A stretch of DNA of 64,000 nucleotides from Sedimentisphaerales bacterium (GTDB lineage: Bacteria; Planctomycetota; Phycisphaerae; Sedimentisphaerales; SG8-4), in NCBI GenBank assembly GCA_016928975.1, contig JAFGJR010000272.1, forward strand, positions 8,216-72,215, in the 5' to 3' direction. Positions within the stretch are counted from its first letter, which is position 1. Every line of letters starts with the position of its first letter. The notes beneath the pieces were generated by a model. The model was not told where the DNA came from. It did not search any database and saw only the letters and a program-made list of their open reading frames with translations. Positions 1 to 9,641 of this stretch are shown here, piece after piece. The position numbers and the translations under genes were made by a program.

Positions 1-2703
1 GACGCCAACACGTACGATCCGCCCGGGTATCTCACGTTCGGGCAGACCTACTACTGGCGCATCGACGAATTCAACGCTCCCCCCGACACCAGTATGTTCC
101 GTGGCGGGGTATGGAGCTTCACGGTCGAGCCGTTTTCCTATCCAGTCACAGGCGTGAAGGCCACCGCCTCCAGCATGCACGATGCGACCATGGGACCGGA
201 GAAGACGGTGGATGGCTCCGGGTTGAACGCCAACGACGAGCACTCGACGATTGGCAGTGATATGTGGCTCAGCAGCGGCGCCGGGGCCCAACCCACCTGG
301 ATCCAATACGAGTTCGAGCGAGTCTCCCGGCTCGACAAGATGTGGGTGTGGAACTCGAACCAGTCGGTGGAAAGCATCTTCGGAATGGGAATCAAGAACG
401 CGACGGTCGAGTACTCCACGGATGGCGTCGCTTGGACGCCTCTGGCCGATGTGGAGTTCATCCAGGCGCCGGGGCGCGACGGCTACATCCATAACACGAC
501 CGTGGACTTCGGTGGTGTGGCGGCCAAGTACGTGAAGATCACCGCCAGGAGCAACTGGGGTGGACCCGCGCAGTATGGCCTCAGCGAGGTGCGGTTCTTC
601 TCCGTCCCGGTGTATGCAAGTCAACCTCAGCCGGCCTCCGGAAAGGTGGGCGTCGATGTGGACGCGGTATTGAGCTGGCGGGCCGGGCGGGAGGCGTCGG
701 TGCACAATCTCTACTTCGGCACGGACAGCCAGGCGGTCGCCGACGGCACGGCCCTGGTGGATGTGGTCAGCGAGCACAGCTACGATCTGGGTCCGATGGA
801 CCTTGGGCTGGGGAACGTATATCACTGGAAGGTTGATGAAGTCAACAAGGTTGAGACCCCCGACGTCTGGGCGGGGAGCCTCTGGAGCTTCTCTACGCCG
901 GAGTTTCTCGTCGTGGATGATTTCGAGGCTTACACGAATGACTCGCCCAAGCGTGTTTTCCAGACGTGGGTGGATGGTCTCGGCTTTTCACCGGATGAGT
1001 ATTTCCTCAATGGCAATCCGGGCAACGACAGCGGCGCGATCGTCGGGTACGATCCGTCGGTAGGCGATGTCATGGAGATGACGATCGTGCACGGCGGCAT
1101 GCAATCGGTGCCCATCGAGTACAACAATGTGAATTCGCCATACTACTCCGAAGCCGAGCGGACTTGGGAGACGCCGCAGGACTGGACCGCCCATGGGGCA
1201 GAGATCCTGCGGATCTTCTTCCGGGGCAATCCGCTCCGCTTCGAGGACAAAGCCGGCACGATCACCATGAGCGCCGCCGGCGCGGACATCTGGTATGCCG
1301 CCGACGAGTTCACATTTGCCTGGAAGCCGCTCACTGGAAATGCCACCATTGTCGCCAAAGTGGAGAGCGTCGAGAACACCGATCCATGGGCCAAGGCCGG
1401 CGTGATGATTCGTGAGAACCTCAGGCCCGATTCGCGGTTTGCCGCCGTCTACGCGACGGCTGGCAATGGCGTTCGCTTCCAGGCGAGACTGCTCAACGCC
1501 GGCTCCGCGACCAGCGATACGTCGGTCGCGACAGATGAGCAGAAGGTCCTGACGGCCCCCGTCTGGATCAAGCTGGAGCGCAACGGCAACGCGTTCAGCG
1601 GCTTCTACTCCACCGACGGCGCCAAGTGGACGGCAATGTCGTGGAATCCCCAGACGATCACGATGGCGGGGACTATCTACATCGGCCTGGTGGTCACCAG
1701 CCACGCAACCGGCGTCGGATGCACCGGGCAGTTCTCCAATGTCTCCATCCCGGGTGTCTCCGGAGCATGGCAGTCTGCGGAGGTCGGGATCGACCATCTG
1801 CTGAACGACCGTGCCAACCTCTACGTGTCCGTGCTGGATGCTGCCGGTCATACGGCCACAGTCACTCACTCGGACCCGGACGCCGTTCTGCAGGACACGT
1901 GGCAGCGATGGGATATCCCGCTGGCCGACTTGCAGAGCGCCGGCGCCAACGTCGCAGCGGTCAAGAAGATGTGCATCGGCGTGGGCAACCGACAGAGTCC
2001 TTCTGCCGGCGGCGCGGGAAGCATCTTCATCGACGATGTCGGCGTGGGCCGTCCCGGTCTGGCCGATCCCGGCAAGGGGGGCCTGGTGGCTTCCTACGCG
2101 TTCGAGAACAATCTCGACGACGGCTCGGGCAATGACCACGCCGGCACAGCGGTCGGCGACCCGAAGTACGTGCAGGGTCCGGCTGGCTACGGCACAGCTC
2201 TGGAGTTCGATGGTACCGGCGCCCAGTACGTGACGATGGGAACGTTCAATCCCTCCCAGGCGACCGGGCAGCTTACCGTAAGCCTGTGGGGCAAATGGAA
2301 CGGGCTCAACGGCCAGTTCCAGGGCCTGATCGCCAAGCGCGACAGCTATCTCGCCAACGACATGATGTGGCACTTCGAGACTCAGCAAGACACCGGCGTC
2401 ATCCGGCTGGGTCGCGAAGGGACTGCACAGGTCTCCAGCGAGGCGATGACAGTGGGGCAGTGGGAGCACTGGGCGTTCACGTTCAACGGCTCCCAGGCGA
2501 TCATCTACCGCAACGCCCAGCCCATAGCCAGCGGCGCGTTCTCCTTCGGGACCGATGTCGACGCCGGGCTGTACGTGGGCGCGACCTCTCTAACGGACAC
2601 CGGCGCCGCCAGCAATCCTTTCAATGGCGCGCTGGATGAGATCCGACTGTATAACCGGGCTTTGTCGCCCTTTGAAATCCGCTACCTGGCGGGCCAGAGA
2701 TGA
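1..2703 (+). CDS. Secreted multi-domain discoidin/LamG protein, 5' end outside window
   Basis: The frame is open from base 1, so the N-terminus lies upstream. Domains in order: the end of a fibronectin-III-like module (to about base 115), an F5/8 type C (discoidin) domain (about 120-610), a second Fn3-like module (620-900), a beta-sandwich starting at FEAYTNDSP (930-1230), a DUF1349/concanavalin-like region with KAGVMIREN (1230-1750), another jelly-roll ending IFIDDVGVG (to 2060), and a C-terminal LamG domain (YAFENNLDDGSGN, 2080-2690). Such modules bind carbohydrate or mediate adhesion; no catalytic domain is visible. It is a close paralogue of the next gene, which lacks the LamG domain. A role in polysaccharide binding at the cell surface is inferred. 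Confidence 0.85.
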   Translation, partial: DANTYDPPGYLTFGQTYYWRIDEFNAPPDTSMFRGGVWSFTVEPFSYPVTGVKATASSMHDATMGPEKTVDGSGLNANDEHSTIGSDMWLSSGAGAQPTWIQYEFERVSRLDKMWVWNSNQSVESIFGMGIKNATVEYSTDGVAWTPLADVEFIQAPGRDGYIHNTTVDFGGVAAKYVKITARSNWGGPAQYGLSEVRFFSVPVYASQPQPASGKVGVDVDAVLSWRAGREASVHNLYFGTDSQAVADGTALVDVVSEHSYDLGPMDLGLGNVYHWKVDEVNKVETPDVWAGSLWSFSTPEFLVVDDFEAYTNDSPKRVFQTWVDGLGFSPDEYFLNGNPGNDSGAIVGYDPSVGDVMEMTIVHGGMQSVPIEYNNVNSPYYSEAERTWETPQDWTAHGAEILRIFFRGNPLRFEDKAGTITMSAAGADIWYAADEFTFAWKPLTGNATIVAKVESVENTDPWAKAGVMIRENLRPDSRFAAVYATAGNGVRFQARLLNAGSATSDTSVATDEQKVLTAPVWIKLERNGNAFSGFYSTDGAKWTAMSWNPQTITMAGTIYIGLVVTSHATGVGCTGQFSNVSIPGVSGAWQSAEVGIDHLLNDRANLYVSVLDAAGHTATVTHSDPDAVLQDTWQRWDIPLADLQSAGANVAAVKKMCIGVGNRQSPSAGGAGSIFIDDVGVGRPGLADPGKGGLVASYAFENNLDDGSGNDHAGTAVGDPKYVQGPAGYGTALEFDGTGAQYVTMGTFNPSQATGQLTVSLWGKWNGLNGQFQGLIAKRDSYLANDMMWHFETQQDTGVIRLGREGTAQVSSEAMTVGQWEHWAFTFNGSQAIIYRNAQPIASGAFSFGTDVDAGLYVGATSLTDTGAASNPFNGALDEIRLYNRALSPFEIRYLAGQR

Positions 2704-2777
2704 TCGACGTGCAGTCGCAGGAGATTGTCGTAACCAGCACTGCCTCAACATGCTCTTGTTTTTGAAGGAGGATCGTT

Positions 2778-5711
2778 ATGTGGAAGAAACTCACGTTCTT
2801 GGCTTCCGTAGGCCTGTTGCTGGCGACGACCGGCAATGCCGCGCCCATTGTCATCACGACCGCGGACGGCAGAGGTGCGGACACGTATCTTGCGAACGAT
2901 GGCCAGGGCGGCAACTATGGCCCGACCACCACGCACGGCGCGGACACGTCACTCAGGTCGTTCCGCCAATACGCCAACACACGCTCCAAGGCGGCTTTCA
3001 TCAGGTTTGACCTCGGCGATGCAGCCGGGGACATGAGTGGCGCCATCTTGACATTTGACCTGACCTATCAGAAGGGCGGCGGCGGAGCCGTCAATGTCTA
3101 TGGGTTGATAGATGGAGACGGTGATTTCTGGGACGAAGAGACGACCAGCTACAATACAGCTCCAGGTGTGATCCCCAATCCACCGACCGCTCTTGGCAAC
3201 TGTGTTCTCGACACGACCAAGTGGACACTGCTGGGGACAATTACGTCTCCTGCCACCCCCAGCACATATCCGCTCCAGTTCAGTTCGACTCCAGCCAGTC
3301 TTCCGCTGGCAGACTTCCTGGAGGCCGATACGAATAAGCTGGTGACGTTCATCTTTCTTGGCGGCGCCAGTGATGAGGGCGAGGTCGCCTCAAAAGAGCA
3401 CGCAACGTACAATCCACCTACTCTGACGTTGCCGAACGCCGGTAAAGGAGCGAGGACTTCAGCGATCTACCGGAGTCCGGCCAATGAAGCAAACGATGTG
3501 TCTCGGGACGCGGTTCTTAGCTGGACGCCGGGGGCCCTTGCCGCCACACACGATGTGTACCTGGGGACTGACTCTGGAGCCGTGACCAGCGGCGACGCCA
3601 GCGTACTGGTCGGTCCGGGGCAGGATGCCAACACCTACGATCCGCCGGGCCATCTCGAGTTCGGCCGGACGTATTACTGGCGGGTCGATGAAGTCAATGG
3701 CGCACCCGATTTCACCGTGCATCCGGGCAAGGTATGGAGCTTCACGGTCGAGCCCATGGTCCGCGAGGTCGAGGATATCGTTGCCACGGCATCGAGCTCC
3801 GAGGCGACAGCGGGACCGGAGAACACGGTCAACGGCTCAGGCCTGGACAGCAACGGCCTGCACTCCACACTGGACAAGGCCATGTGGCTCAGCGCCAGGG
3901 GCGGTCCCGAGCCGGTCTGGATTCAGTGCCAGTTCGACCGAGTCTACAAGCTCCAGGAGATGTGGGTCTGGAACTACAACATGAGTGTCGAGTCCATTCT
4001 TGGCCTCGGGTTCAAGGAGGTCACCGTGGAGTACTCCGTCAACGGCGAGGACGACGATTGGAAGATACTGACCGAAGCCGTGTTTCTCCAGGGGACATCC
4101 GCCGACGGCTACGCGCACAACACCACCGTGGATTTCCAGGGCGTTGGCGCCAAGTACGTCAGGCTCACCGCCAAAAGCAATTACGGCGCGCCGACGAAGC
4201 AGTGTGGCTTGAGTGAAGTGAAGTTTTTCTATATCCCAGCCCACGCGACGATGCCCTCGCCTGCCTCCGGCCAGACCGGCGTGAGTCCGAACGTCGTCCT
4301 GAGCTGGCGGGGGGGCCGCGAGGCAGATTCACACGAAGTCTACTTCAGCGCCGATCAGCAGGCCGTGGTCGGCGGCACTGTCCTTGCCGGCGCCGTCGAT
4401 CAATGCAGCTTCGATACTGCCTCGCTGAAGCTGGAGGTCGGCAAGACCTACTACTGGAAGGTCGTCGAGGTCAATCAGACGGCCACTCCCGATTCTTGGG
4501 AAAGCGACCTGTGGAGCTTCTCCACGCAGGAGTTCATCCCGATTGATGACTTCGAGAGCTACTCGAACGAATCGCCCGACCGGGTCTTCCAAGCGTGGAT
4601 CGATGGCTGGGGCTTCTCCGGGGACGCTTTCTTCCCGACCGGCAATCCGGGCAACGGCACCGGCTCGATGGTCGGCTACGACCCTGAGGCGGGCAGCATC
4701 ATGGAGCTGGCGGTCATCCACGGCGGCGAGCAGTCCATGCCGGTGGAATACAACAACGTCAACCAGCCGTATTACTCCGAGATCGAGCGGACCTGGGAGA
4801 CCTCGCAGAACTGGACGCTCAACGGCGCCGATACGCTGCAAGTCTGGTTCCGGGGTAATCCGGTCCGGTTCGTCCAAACCGCGCCGAATAGTTTCACGAT
4901 GGGCGCCGGCGGCGCGGACATCTTCGGCACCTCGGATCAGTTCACGTTCACCTACAAGTCGCTCAACGGTGATGGGTCGATCATTGCCAAGGTGGAGAGC
5001 ATCGGGGACACCGATCCGTGGGCGAAGGCCGGCGTCATGATTCGCGAGAGCCTGTCGGCGGACTCGCGATTCGCCGGCGTGTATGCGACGCCGGGCAACG
5101 GCGTGCGGTTCCAGGCCCGGAGCATGACGGCCCTCGACGCCACCAGCGACACGAGCGTCGCGACGACCGAGCAGATCGCCTTGCGGGCCCCGGTCTGGGT
5201 GAAGGTGGAACGCATTGGCACCACATTCAACGGCTACTACTCCACCGACGGCGTCAAGTGGACCGCGATGTCGTGGAATCCCCAGACGATCGGCATGGGT
5301 GGACAGGTCTACGTCGGCCTGGCAGTGACCAGCCATAACGCCAATGCCGCCACGACCGGCGTGTTCGCGAACGTGGCAACCACCGGCGGCGCGAGCGGGT
5401 CCTGGCAGTTCGCGGAGATCGGGATCGATCACCAGTTGAACGATCGTGACAACCTCTACATGATGTTGAAGGATAGTGCCGGACACAGTGCTACGGTGGC
5501 CAATGCAGACGCGGACGCCGTGCTGCGGGATACCTGGCAAGCGTGGAACATCCCGCTGGCCGATTTCCGCAACGCCGGAGTGAATCCCGCGGCCGTCAAG
5601 ACGATGTCCATCGGCGTCGGCAACCCCGATAAGCCCGCCGCCAGCGGAAGTGGAAGGATCTATATTGATGACATCGGGTATGGCCGGTCCGCATCAGCCG
5701 GCTCGCAATAG
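2778..5711 (+). CDS. Secreted DNRLRE/discoidin/Fn3 multi-domain protein
   Basis: It encodes 977 residues. The ATG follows a strong Shine-Dalgarno (GAAGGAGG, 2764-2771). A signal peptide covers residues 1-22 (cleavage near GNA-AP). Residues about 25-215 resemble a DNRLRE/CBM96-type domain (KAAFIRFDLGD). These are followed by an Fn3-like module (225-320), an F5/8 type C domain (325-490), a second Fn3-like module, the FESYSNESPDR sandwich, a DUF1349-like domain (KAGVMIRES) and a terminal jelly-roll (IYIDDIGYG). From about base 3624 onward it is collinear with the preceding gene, indicating tandem duplication with different N- and C-terminal modules. Function is probably extracellular glycan binding. 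No enzyme motif was found. Confidence 0.85.
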   Translation: MWKKLTFLASVGLLLATTGNAAPIVITTADGRGADTYLANDGQGGNYGPTTTHGADTSLRSFRQYANTRSKAAFIRFDLGDAAGDMSGAILTFDLTYQKGGGGAVNVYGLIDGDGDFWDEETTSYNTAPGVIPNPPTALGNCVLDTTKWTLLGTITSPATPSTYPLQFSSTPASLPLADFLEADTNKLVTFIFLGGASDEGEVASKEHATYNPPTLTLPNAGKGARTSAIYRSPANEANDVSRDAVLSWTPGALAATHDVYLGTDSGAVTSGDASVLVGPGQDANTYDPPGHLEFGRTYYWRVDEVNGAPDFTVHPGKVWSFTVEPMVREVEDIVATASSSEATAGPENTVNGSGLDSNGLHSTLDKAMWLSARGGPEPVWIQCQFDRVYKLQEMWVWNYNMSVESILGLGFKEVTVEYSVNGEDDDWKILTEAVFLQGTSADGYAHNTTVDFQGVGAKYVRLTAKSNYGAPTKQCGLSEVKFFYIPAHATMPSPASGQTGVSPNVVLSWRGGREADSHEVYFSADQQAVVGGTVLAGAVDQCSFDTASLKLEVGKTYYWKVVEVNQTATPDSWESDLWSFSTQEFIPIDDFESYSNESPDRVFQAWIDGWGFSGDAFFPTGNPGNGTGSMVGYDPEAGSIMELAVIHGGEQSMPVEYNNVNQPYYSEIERTWETSQNWTLNGADTLQVWFRGNPVRFVQTAPNSFTMGAGGADIFGTSDQFTFTYKSLNGDGSIIAKVESIGDTDPWAKAGVMIRESLSADSRFAGVYATPGNGVRFQARSMTALDATSDTSVATTEQIALRAPVWVKVERIGTTFNGYYSTDGVKWTAMSWNPQTIGMGGQVYVGLAVTSHNANAATTGVFANVATTGGASGSWQFAEIGIDHQLNDRDNLYMMLKDSAGHSATVANADADAVLRDTWQAWNIPLADFRNAGVNPAAVKTMSIGVGNPDKPAASGSGRIYIDDIGYGRSASAGSQ

Positions 5712-5729
5712 CCGCCCGGTGGCAGATGA

Positions 5730-5811
5730 AACATCAAAAATCAAAGATCAAAAATCAGAGAGCATCGCGAAGCGATTCCGCAGTTTTGATTTTTGCATTT
5801 TGACCTTTGAT
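5730..5811. repeat. Paired heptad (7-bp period) arrays forming a long hairpin
   Basis: Bases 5730-5757 read as four 7-mers of the form aacatca/aaaatca/aagatca/aaaatca. Bases 5784-5811 read ttttgat/ttttgca/ttttgac/ctttgat, essentially the reverse complement. A 26-base spacer separates the two arms. The tract is much more AT-rich than its surroundings and lies just after the stop of the gene ending at 5711. It is one of several heptad arrays in the window. Confidence 0.7.
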
Positions 5812-5821
5812 CTTCCTTCGG

Positions 5822-5866
5822 TCGGGGCTCGTGCCAAAAAGGCTGGCATGAGCCCCGCCTTTTTGT
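5822..5866 (+). terminator. Rho-independent terminator
   Basis: The 12-bp stem pairs ggggctcgtgcc (5824-5835) with ggcatgagcccc (5845-5856), one G-T pair, and is followed by a five-T run (5860-5864). It is well placed to end the transcript of the secreted protein gene stopping at 5711. Confidence 0.7.
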
Positions 5867-5874
5867 TATGGTTG

Positions 5875-5946
5875 GACTTCTGCAGAATGCACATTGGGCC
5901 TATATTCTTCAAGGAAATCCTATCCAATGTGCATTCTGCAAAAGTC
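5875..5946. repeat. MITE-like element, short copy (72 bp)
   Basis: Terminal inverted repeats of 23 bp (5875-5897 and 5924-5946) match at 22 of 23 positions. The left end aligns with the left ends of the larger elements at 9644 and 17188 through shared CTGCA-AATG and GGC-TATATT-TTCAAGGAAAT blocks. It therefore looks like an internally deleted member of the same family. It has no coding capacity, and no convincing target duplication is seen. Confidence 0.65.
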
Positions 5947-6036
5947 TGGACGGACTGAATCGAAACTCGTCACGAGAGCAGGGATGGATTCGTTTGTGGA
6001 TGACACGCCTACTTTCGCGTCATTGGAGACCGCTCA

Positions 6037-8469
6037 ATGAAACGGACTCGCTGTACCTTCACATGGCTCGTCGTATCGTTGATGTCGCTGATTCTGTCCG
6101 CCGTGCCTGTTCCGGCGCAGGAGTCGAACGTACTGCCCAATCCGTCGTTCGAGCAGGGGGGTGACCAGCCCGCCGGCTGGACCCAACAGACCTGGGGCGG
6201 CCACGGCCAGTTCCTCTACGTCGAGGGTGGTCGCACCGGCGACAGATGCGTCGCGGTTCGGTCGGACAAAGGGGCTGATGCGAGCTGGTCGGCCAAAGTG
6301 GACGTCGAGCCAAACGGCACGTACCGCCTGTCGGGCTGGATTCGCGCTGAAGGTCTCCAGCCTGGCACCGGGCGCGGCGCCCAACTGAACGTCCACGAGC
6401 TGCAAAGCGGCGCTCGCACGGCCGCCGTGACAGGCACTGCTGGCTGGACCCGCGTCGAGACCCTTGTGCGCACCGGCGACCAGCGGCAGATCACCGTCAA
6501 CTGCCTCTTTGGCGGCTGGGGCCAGTCCACCGGACAGGCGTGGTTCGATGACCTCCGCCTGGAGAAGATCGACGTGGCGGGCTTCGTGCCCGTCGTGACG
6601 TTTCACACGGACCATCCGGGCTCCCCGATCAACCCGTTTATCTACGGCCAGTTCGTCGAGCACCTGGGCCGGTGTATCTACGGCGGCATCTGGGCCGAGA
6701 TGCTCGAAGACCGCAAGTTCTGCTTCCCGATCACCGCCGACTACAAGCCGTACCGCAGTCTGGTAGACACACGGTTTCCTGTGGTCGGAGCCTCATCATG
6801 GGAGATCCTCGGACCGGCGGAAGCGATCACTATGGTGGACAAGGACCCGTTCGTCGGCCGGCACACGCCTCAGATCCGCTCCGGCGCAGGCATCCGCCAG
6901 CGTGACCTGGGTGTCGTGCACGGCAAGGACTACGTCGGCTACATCTGGCTTGCCGCTGTGAAATCGTCGCCGTCAGTCGACGTCACGCTCGCCTGGGGCG
7001 ATGACCCCAACGCCCGCCAGACGCTTCACATGGATGCCATTCAGCGCAGGTATCGCAAGCACCCGTTTCAGTTCACCGCCGGTGCGAGCACGGACAAGGC
7101 CATGCTTGAGATCCGTGTCGCTCGCGGCACGGCGCTGGTGGGGACAGTCTCCCTCATGCCCGCCGACAACGTTCGCGGCATGCGCGCGGACACGCTCTCG
7201 CTTCTCAGACAACTTGGCGCGACGATGTACCGCTGGCCCGGCGGCAACTTCGTCAGTGGCTACGACTGGCGCGACGGCATCGGAGATCGCGACCGTCGCC
7301 CGCCCCGCAAGAACCCCGCCTGGACCGGCGTGGAGCACAACGACTTCGGGCTCGACGAGTTCATCGACTTCTGTCACGAGGTGAACGCGGAGCCGGTGAT
7401 CGCGGTGAACACCGGTCTTGGCGACGCGTACTCCGCCGCTCAGCAGGTCGAGTACTGCAACGGCTCGACGCGCACTGTCGGCGGAAGCTGGCGTGCAAAG
7501 AACGGCCATGCGAAGCCATACGGCGTGAACTACTGGTGTGTCGGCAACGAGATGTGGGGCCCCTGGCAGTTGGGCTTCATGCAGTTGAGCCACTACACCC
7601 TCAAGCACAACCAGGTGGCCGAGGCGATGTGGAAGGTCGATCCGTCTCTCCAGTTGATCGGTTCCGGGCAGCTTGGCACGATCAATCGCGAGCACGATCC
7701 CAGCGAGAAGCGAGGCTGGTCCCGCGGCATGCTCGAACAGTGCGCCGAACACATGAACTATCTCTCGGAGCACTTCTACTGCGGTCGCAACCGCGACAAC
7801 CTCGTCGCGCACGTGAACCAGTTGGCCAATGAGATTCGCCAGAAGGTGGAGGGCCACCGCCGGTTGCAGGGGGAGCTGGGCCTGCTCGACAAGCGTCCCA
7901 TGCCCATCGCGATGGACGAGTGGAACTACTGGCACCATCCGTACGTGTATGGCGAGCTCGGATGCGCGTACGACCTGTCCGACGCGCTGGGCGTCGCCGT
8001 CGGCCTGCACGAGTACTTCCGCAACAGTGACATGATCCAGATGGCGCACTACGCGCAGACGGTCAACGTCATCGGGTGTATCAAGACGACGAAGACGGAG
8101 GCATTCTTCTCCTCCACAGCGCTGCCGTTGATGCTCTACCGCCACCACTACGGCTCGATCCCGATCGAGGTCGTGGGCGATCACGACGTGCTGTCGCTGG
8201 ACGTGGCCGCCGCGTGGACCACCGACCGCAAGGCGATCACGATTGGCATCGTGAATCCGAACCGCCAGGCTCACACGCTGGAGCTCAAGGCGGAGGAGAT
8301 TGCCCGGGGGACCGCCGGGGCAGCCTGGGTCATTACCGGCGATGATCCTTCCTGGAGCAACGACAGCGGCCGCGAGCAGGTGAAGATTGTGGAGCAGCCG
8401 GCGCGCTATGAGGGATCGGTACAGGTGGCCCCGCTGGGCATCACCCTCCTGCGGTTCCCGGTTCATTGA
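6037..8469 (+). CDS. Alpha-L-arabinofuranosidase, GH51, with N-terminal CBM
   Basis: This 810-residue secreted enzyme has a signal peptide ending near PVPAQ (residue 28). Residues 30-185 form a CBM4/9-like domain (NVLPNPSFEQGG to WFDDLRLEKID). The GH51 catalytic part starts about residue 195 with INPFIYGQFVEHLG. The acid/base Glu is E505 in VGNEMWGPW and the nucleophile is E628 in AMDEWNYW, both in canonical GH51 contexts. GH51 enzymes release terminal alpha-L-arabinofuranosyl groups from arabinan or arabinoxylan. The reading frame overlaps the convergent PLP-lyase gene by 7 bp at its end. Together with the GH39-like gene at 25221 it points to hemicellulose or pectin side-chain use. Confidence 0.93.
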   Translation: MKRTRCTFTWLVVSLMSLILSAVPVPAQESNVLPNPSFEQGGDQPAGWTQQTWGGHGQFLYVEGGRTGDRCVAVRSDKGADASWSAKVDVEPNGTYRLSGWIRAEGLQPGTGRGAQLNVHELQSGARTAAVTGTAGWTRVETLVRTGDQRQITVNCLFGGWGQSTGQAWFDDLRLEKIDVAGFVPVVTFHTDHPGSPINPFIYGQFVEHLGRCIYGGIWAEMLEDRKFCFPITADYKPYRSLVDTRFPVVGASSWEILGPAEAITMVDKDPFVGRHTPQIRSGAGIRQRDLGVVHGKDYVGYIWLAAVKSSPSVDVTLAWGDDPNARQTLHMDAIQRRYRKHPFQFTAGASTDKAMLEIRVARGTALVGTVSLMPADNVRGMRADTLSLLRQLGATMYRWPGGNFVSGYDWRDGIGDRDRRPPRKNPAWTGVEHNDFGLDEFIDFCHEVNAEPVIAVNTGLGDAYSAAQQVEYCNGSTRTVGGSWRAKNGHAKPYGVNYWCVGNEMWGPWQLGFMQLSHYTLKHNQVAEAMWKVDPSLQLIGSGQLGTINREHDPSEKRGWSRGMLEQCAEHMNYLSEHFYCGRNRDNLVAHVNQLANEIRQKVEGHRRLQGELGLLDKRPMPIAMDEWNYWHHPYVYGELGCAYDLSDALGVAVGLHEYFRNSDMIQMAHYAQTVNVIGCIKTTKTEAFFSSTALPLMLYRHHYGSIPIEVVGDHDVLSLDVAAAWTTDRKAITIGIVNPNRQAHTLELKAEEIARGTAGAAWVITGDDPSWSNDSGREQVKIVEQPARYEGSVQVAPLGITLLRFPVH

Positions 8470-9641
8470 GAACGACGACGAAGTGGGGTGTGGCTCACCG
8501 TGTCAAGGGCGTTTCTGAGCCGGCGGAGGCCCTCCAGGAGGGTCTGCCGGGGACAGCCGAAGTTGAGCCGCAAACACCCCGGCCCGTCGAAGTCGGCGCC
8601 GTCGGACAGCGCGACGCCGTGATCCTCGAAGAACCGAGCAGGGTCTTGCACGCCCAGGCCTGTCGCGTCGATCCACGCGAGATACGTTGCCTGGACATCA
8701 TCCATCGTCAAGCCCGTGACCTGCTCGTTGACGAAGTCCTTCACGACGTCCCGGTTGGCTCGCAGGTAGTCGATCAGCGCCAATCGCCACGGCTCACAGT
8801 CGCGGTAGGCGGCCAGGCATGCGGCGTAGCCCAGCGCATTGACGCCTGGGACGATGCCCTCTCGCGCCCGGTTGAACCGGGCGCGACGCTCCTCGTTCTC
8901 GATGACGGCAACAGCGCAGTGGAGTCCGGGGATGTTGAAGGTCTTGCTTGGAGCCATCAATGTGATGGTGTGGGCGGAGATCTCGGGACTCAACGTGGCG
9001 GCCGGCGTGTGCGGTCCGCCATCGAGTATGAGATCGCAGTGAATCTCGTCGGAACACAGAACGATGTCGTGTTCCACGCAAATCTCAGCGACGCGCCGGA
9101 TCTCATCCGCCTCGTACCGCCGGCCGACCGGGTTGTGAGGATTGCATAGAAGCAGGATTCTGGATCGCGAGGAGATCGCCCGTCCAAGCTCCTCGGTGTC
9201 AAAGGTGTACAGATGGCCCTCCCGTCGTAGCGGGACAGTCCTGAGGCTCTTTCTCGACAGCGGCGGGGCGGACAGGAACGGCGGGTAGATGGGCGTGAAC
9301 GTCAGTACTTCATCGCCGTCGTCCCCGAACGCCCGGCACACGATGTTCAGTGCCGGCACCACGCCGGGCAGCCAGACGATCCACGAGGGCTCGATCCTCC
9401 ACCGATACATCTGCTCCATTCGCGCGACGACCACCTGCATGAGCTCTCGCGGCGGCATTGGATAGCCGAACACCCCATGTTCCACCCGCTGGTGCAGCGC
9501 CTCCAGGACCGTCGGCGGGGCCTGGAAGTCCATATCGGCCACCCACATCGGGATCACATCGCGACCCCGGTACCGGTCCCACTTAAGACTATCCGTATTG
9601 CGCCGGTCCGTCACGGCGTCAAAGTCAAAGCTCATGCTCAT
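8463..9641 (-). CDS. MalY/PatB family PLP-dependent C-S lyase/aminotransferase
   Basis: This 392-residue fold-type I PLP enzyme has the MalY/PatB hallmark MWVADMDFQAP near the N-terminus, NPHNPVGR (residues 167-174) and the PLP lysine K233 in APSKTFNIPGLH. Family members act as cystathionine beta-lyases (cystathionine to homocysteine, pyruvate and ammonia) or as aminotransferases; the exact substrate cannot be told. The start may be at 9641 or two codons later (9635). The mobile repeat element begins only 3 bp upstream of the start codon, and the left copy of its 7-bp target duplication includes the start codon, so the gene's native promoter has probably been displaced or altered. Confidence 0.88.
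   Translation of the reverse strand: MSMSFDFDAVTDRRNTDSLKWDRYRGRDVIPMWVADMDFQAPPTVLEALHQRVEHGVFGYPMPPRELMQVVVARMEQMYRWRIEPSWIVWLPGVVPALNIVCRAFGDDGDEVLTFTPIYPPFLSAPPLSRKSLRTVPLRREGHLYTFDTEELGRAISSRSRILLLCNPHNPVGRRYEADEIRRVAEICVEHDIVLCSDEIHCDLILDGGPHTPAATLSPEISAHTITLMAPSKTFNIPGLHCAVAVIENEERRARFNRAREGIVPGVNALGYAACLAAYRDCEPWRLALIDYLRANRDVVKDFVNEQVTGLTMDDVQATYLAWIDATGLGVQDPARFFEDHGVALSDGADFDGPGCLRLNFGCPRQTLLEGLRRLRNALDTVSHTPLRRRSQ

Noticed and set aside
988..2469. 493-codon minus-strand frame
   Set aside because: Mirror of the discoidin/LamG gene; no signal peptide or motif.
6973..8466. 497-codon minus-strand frame
   Set aside because: Mirror of the GH51 catalytic domain.
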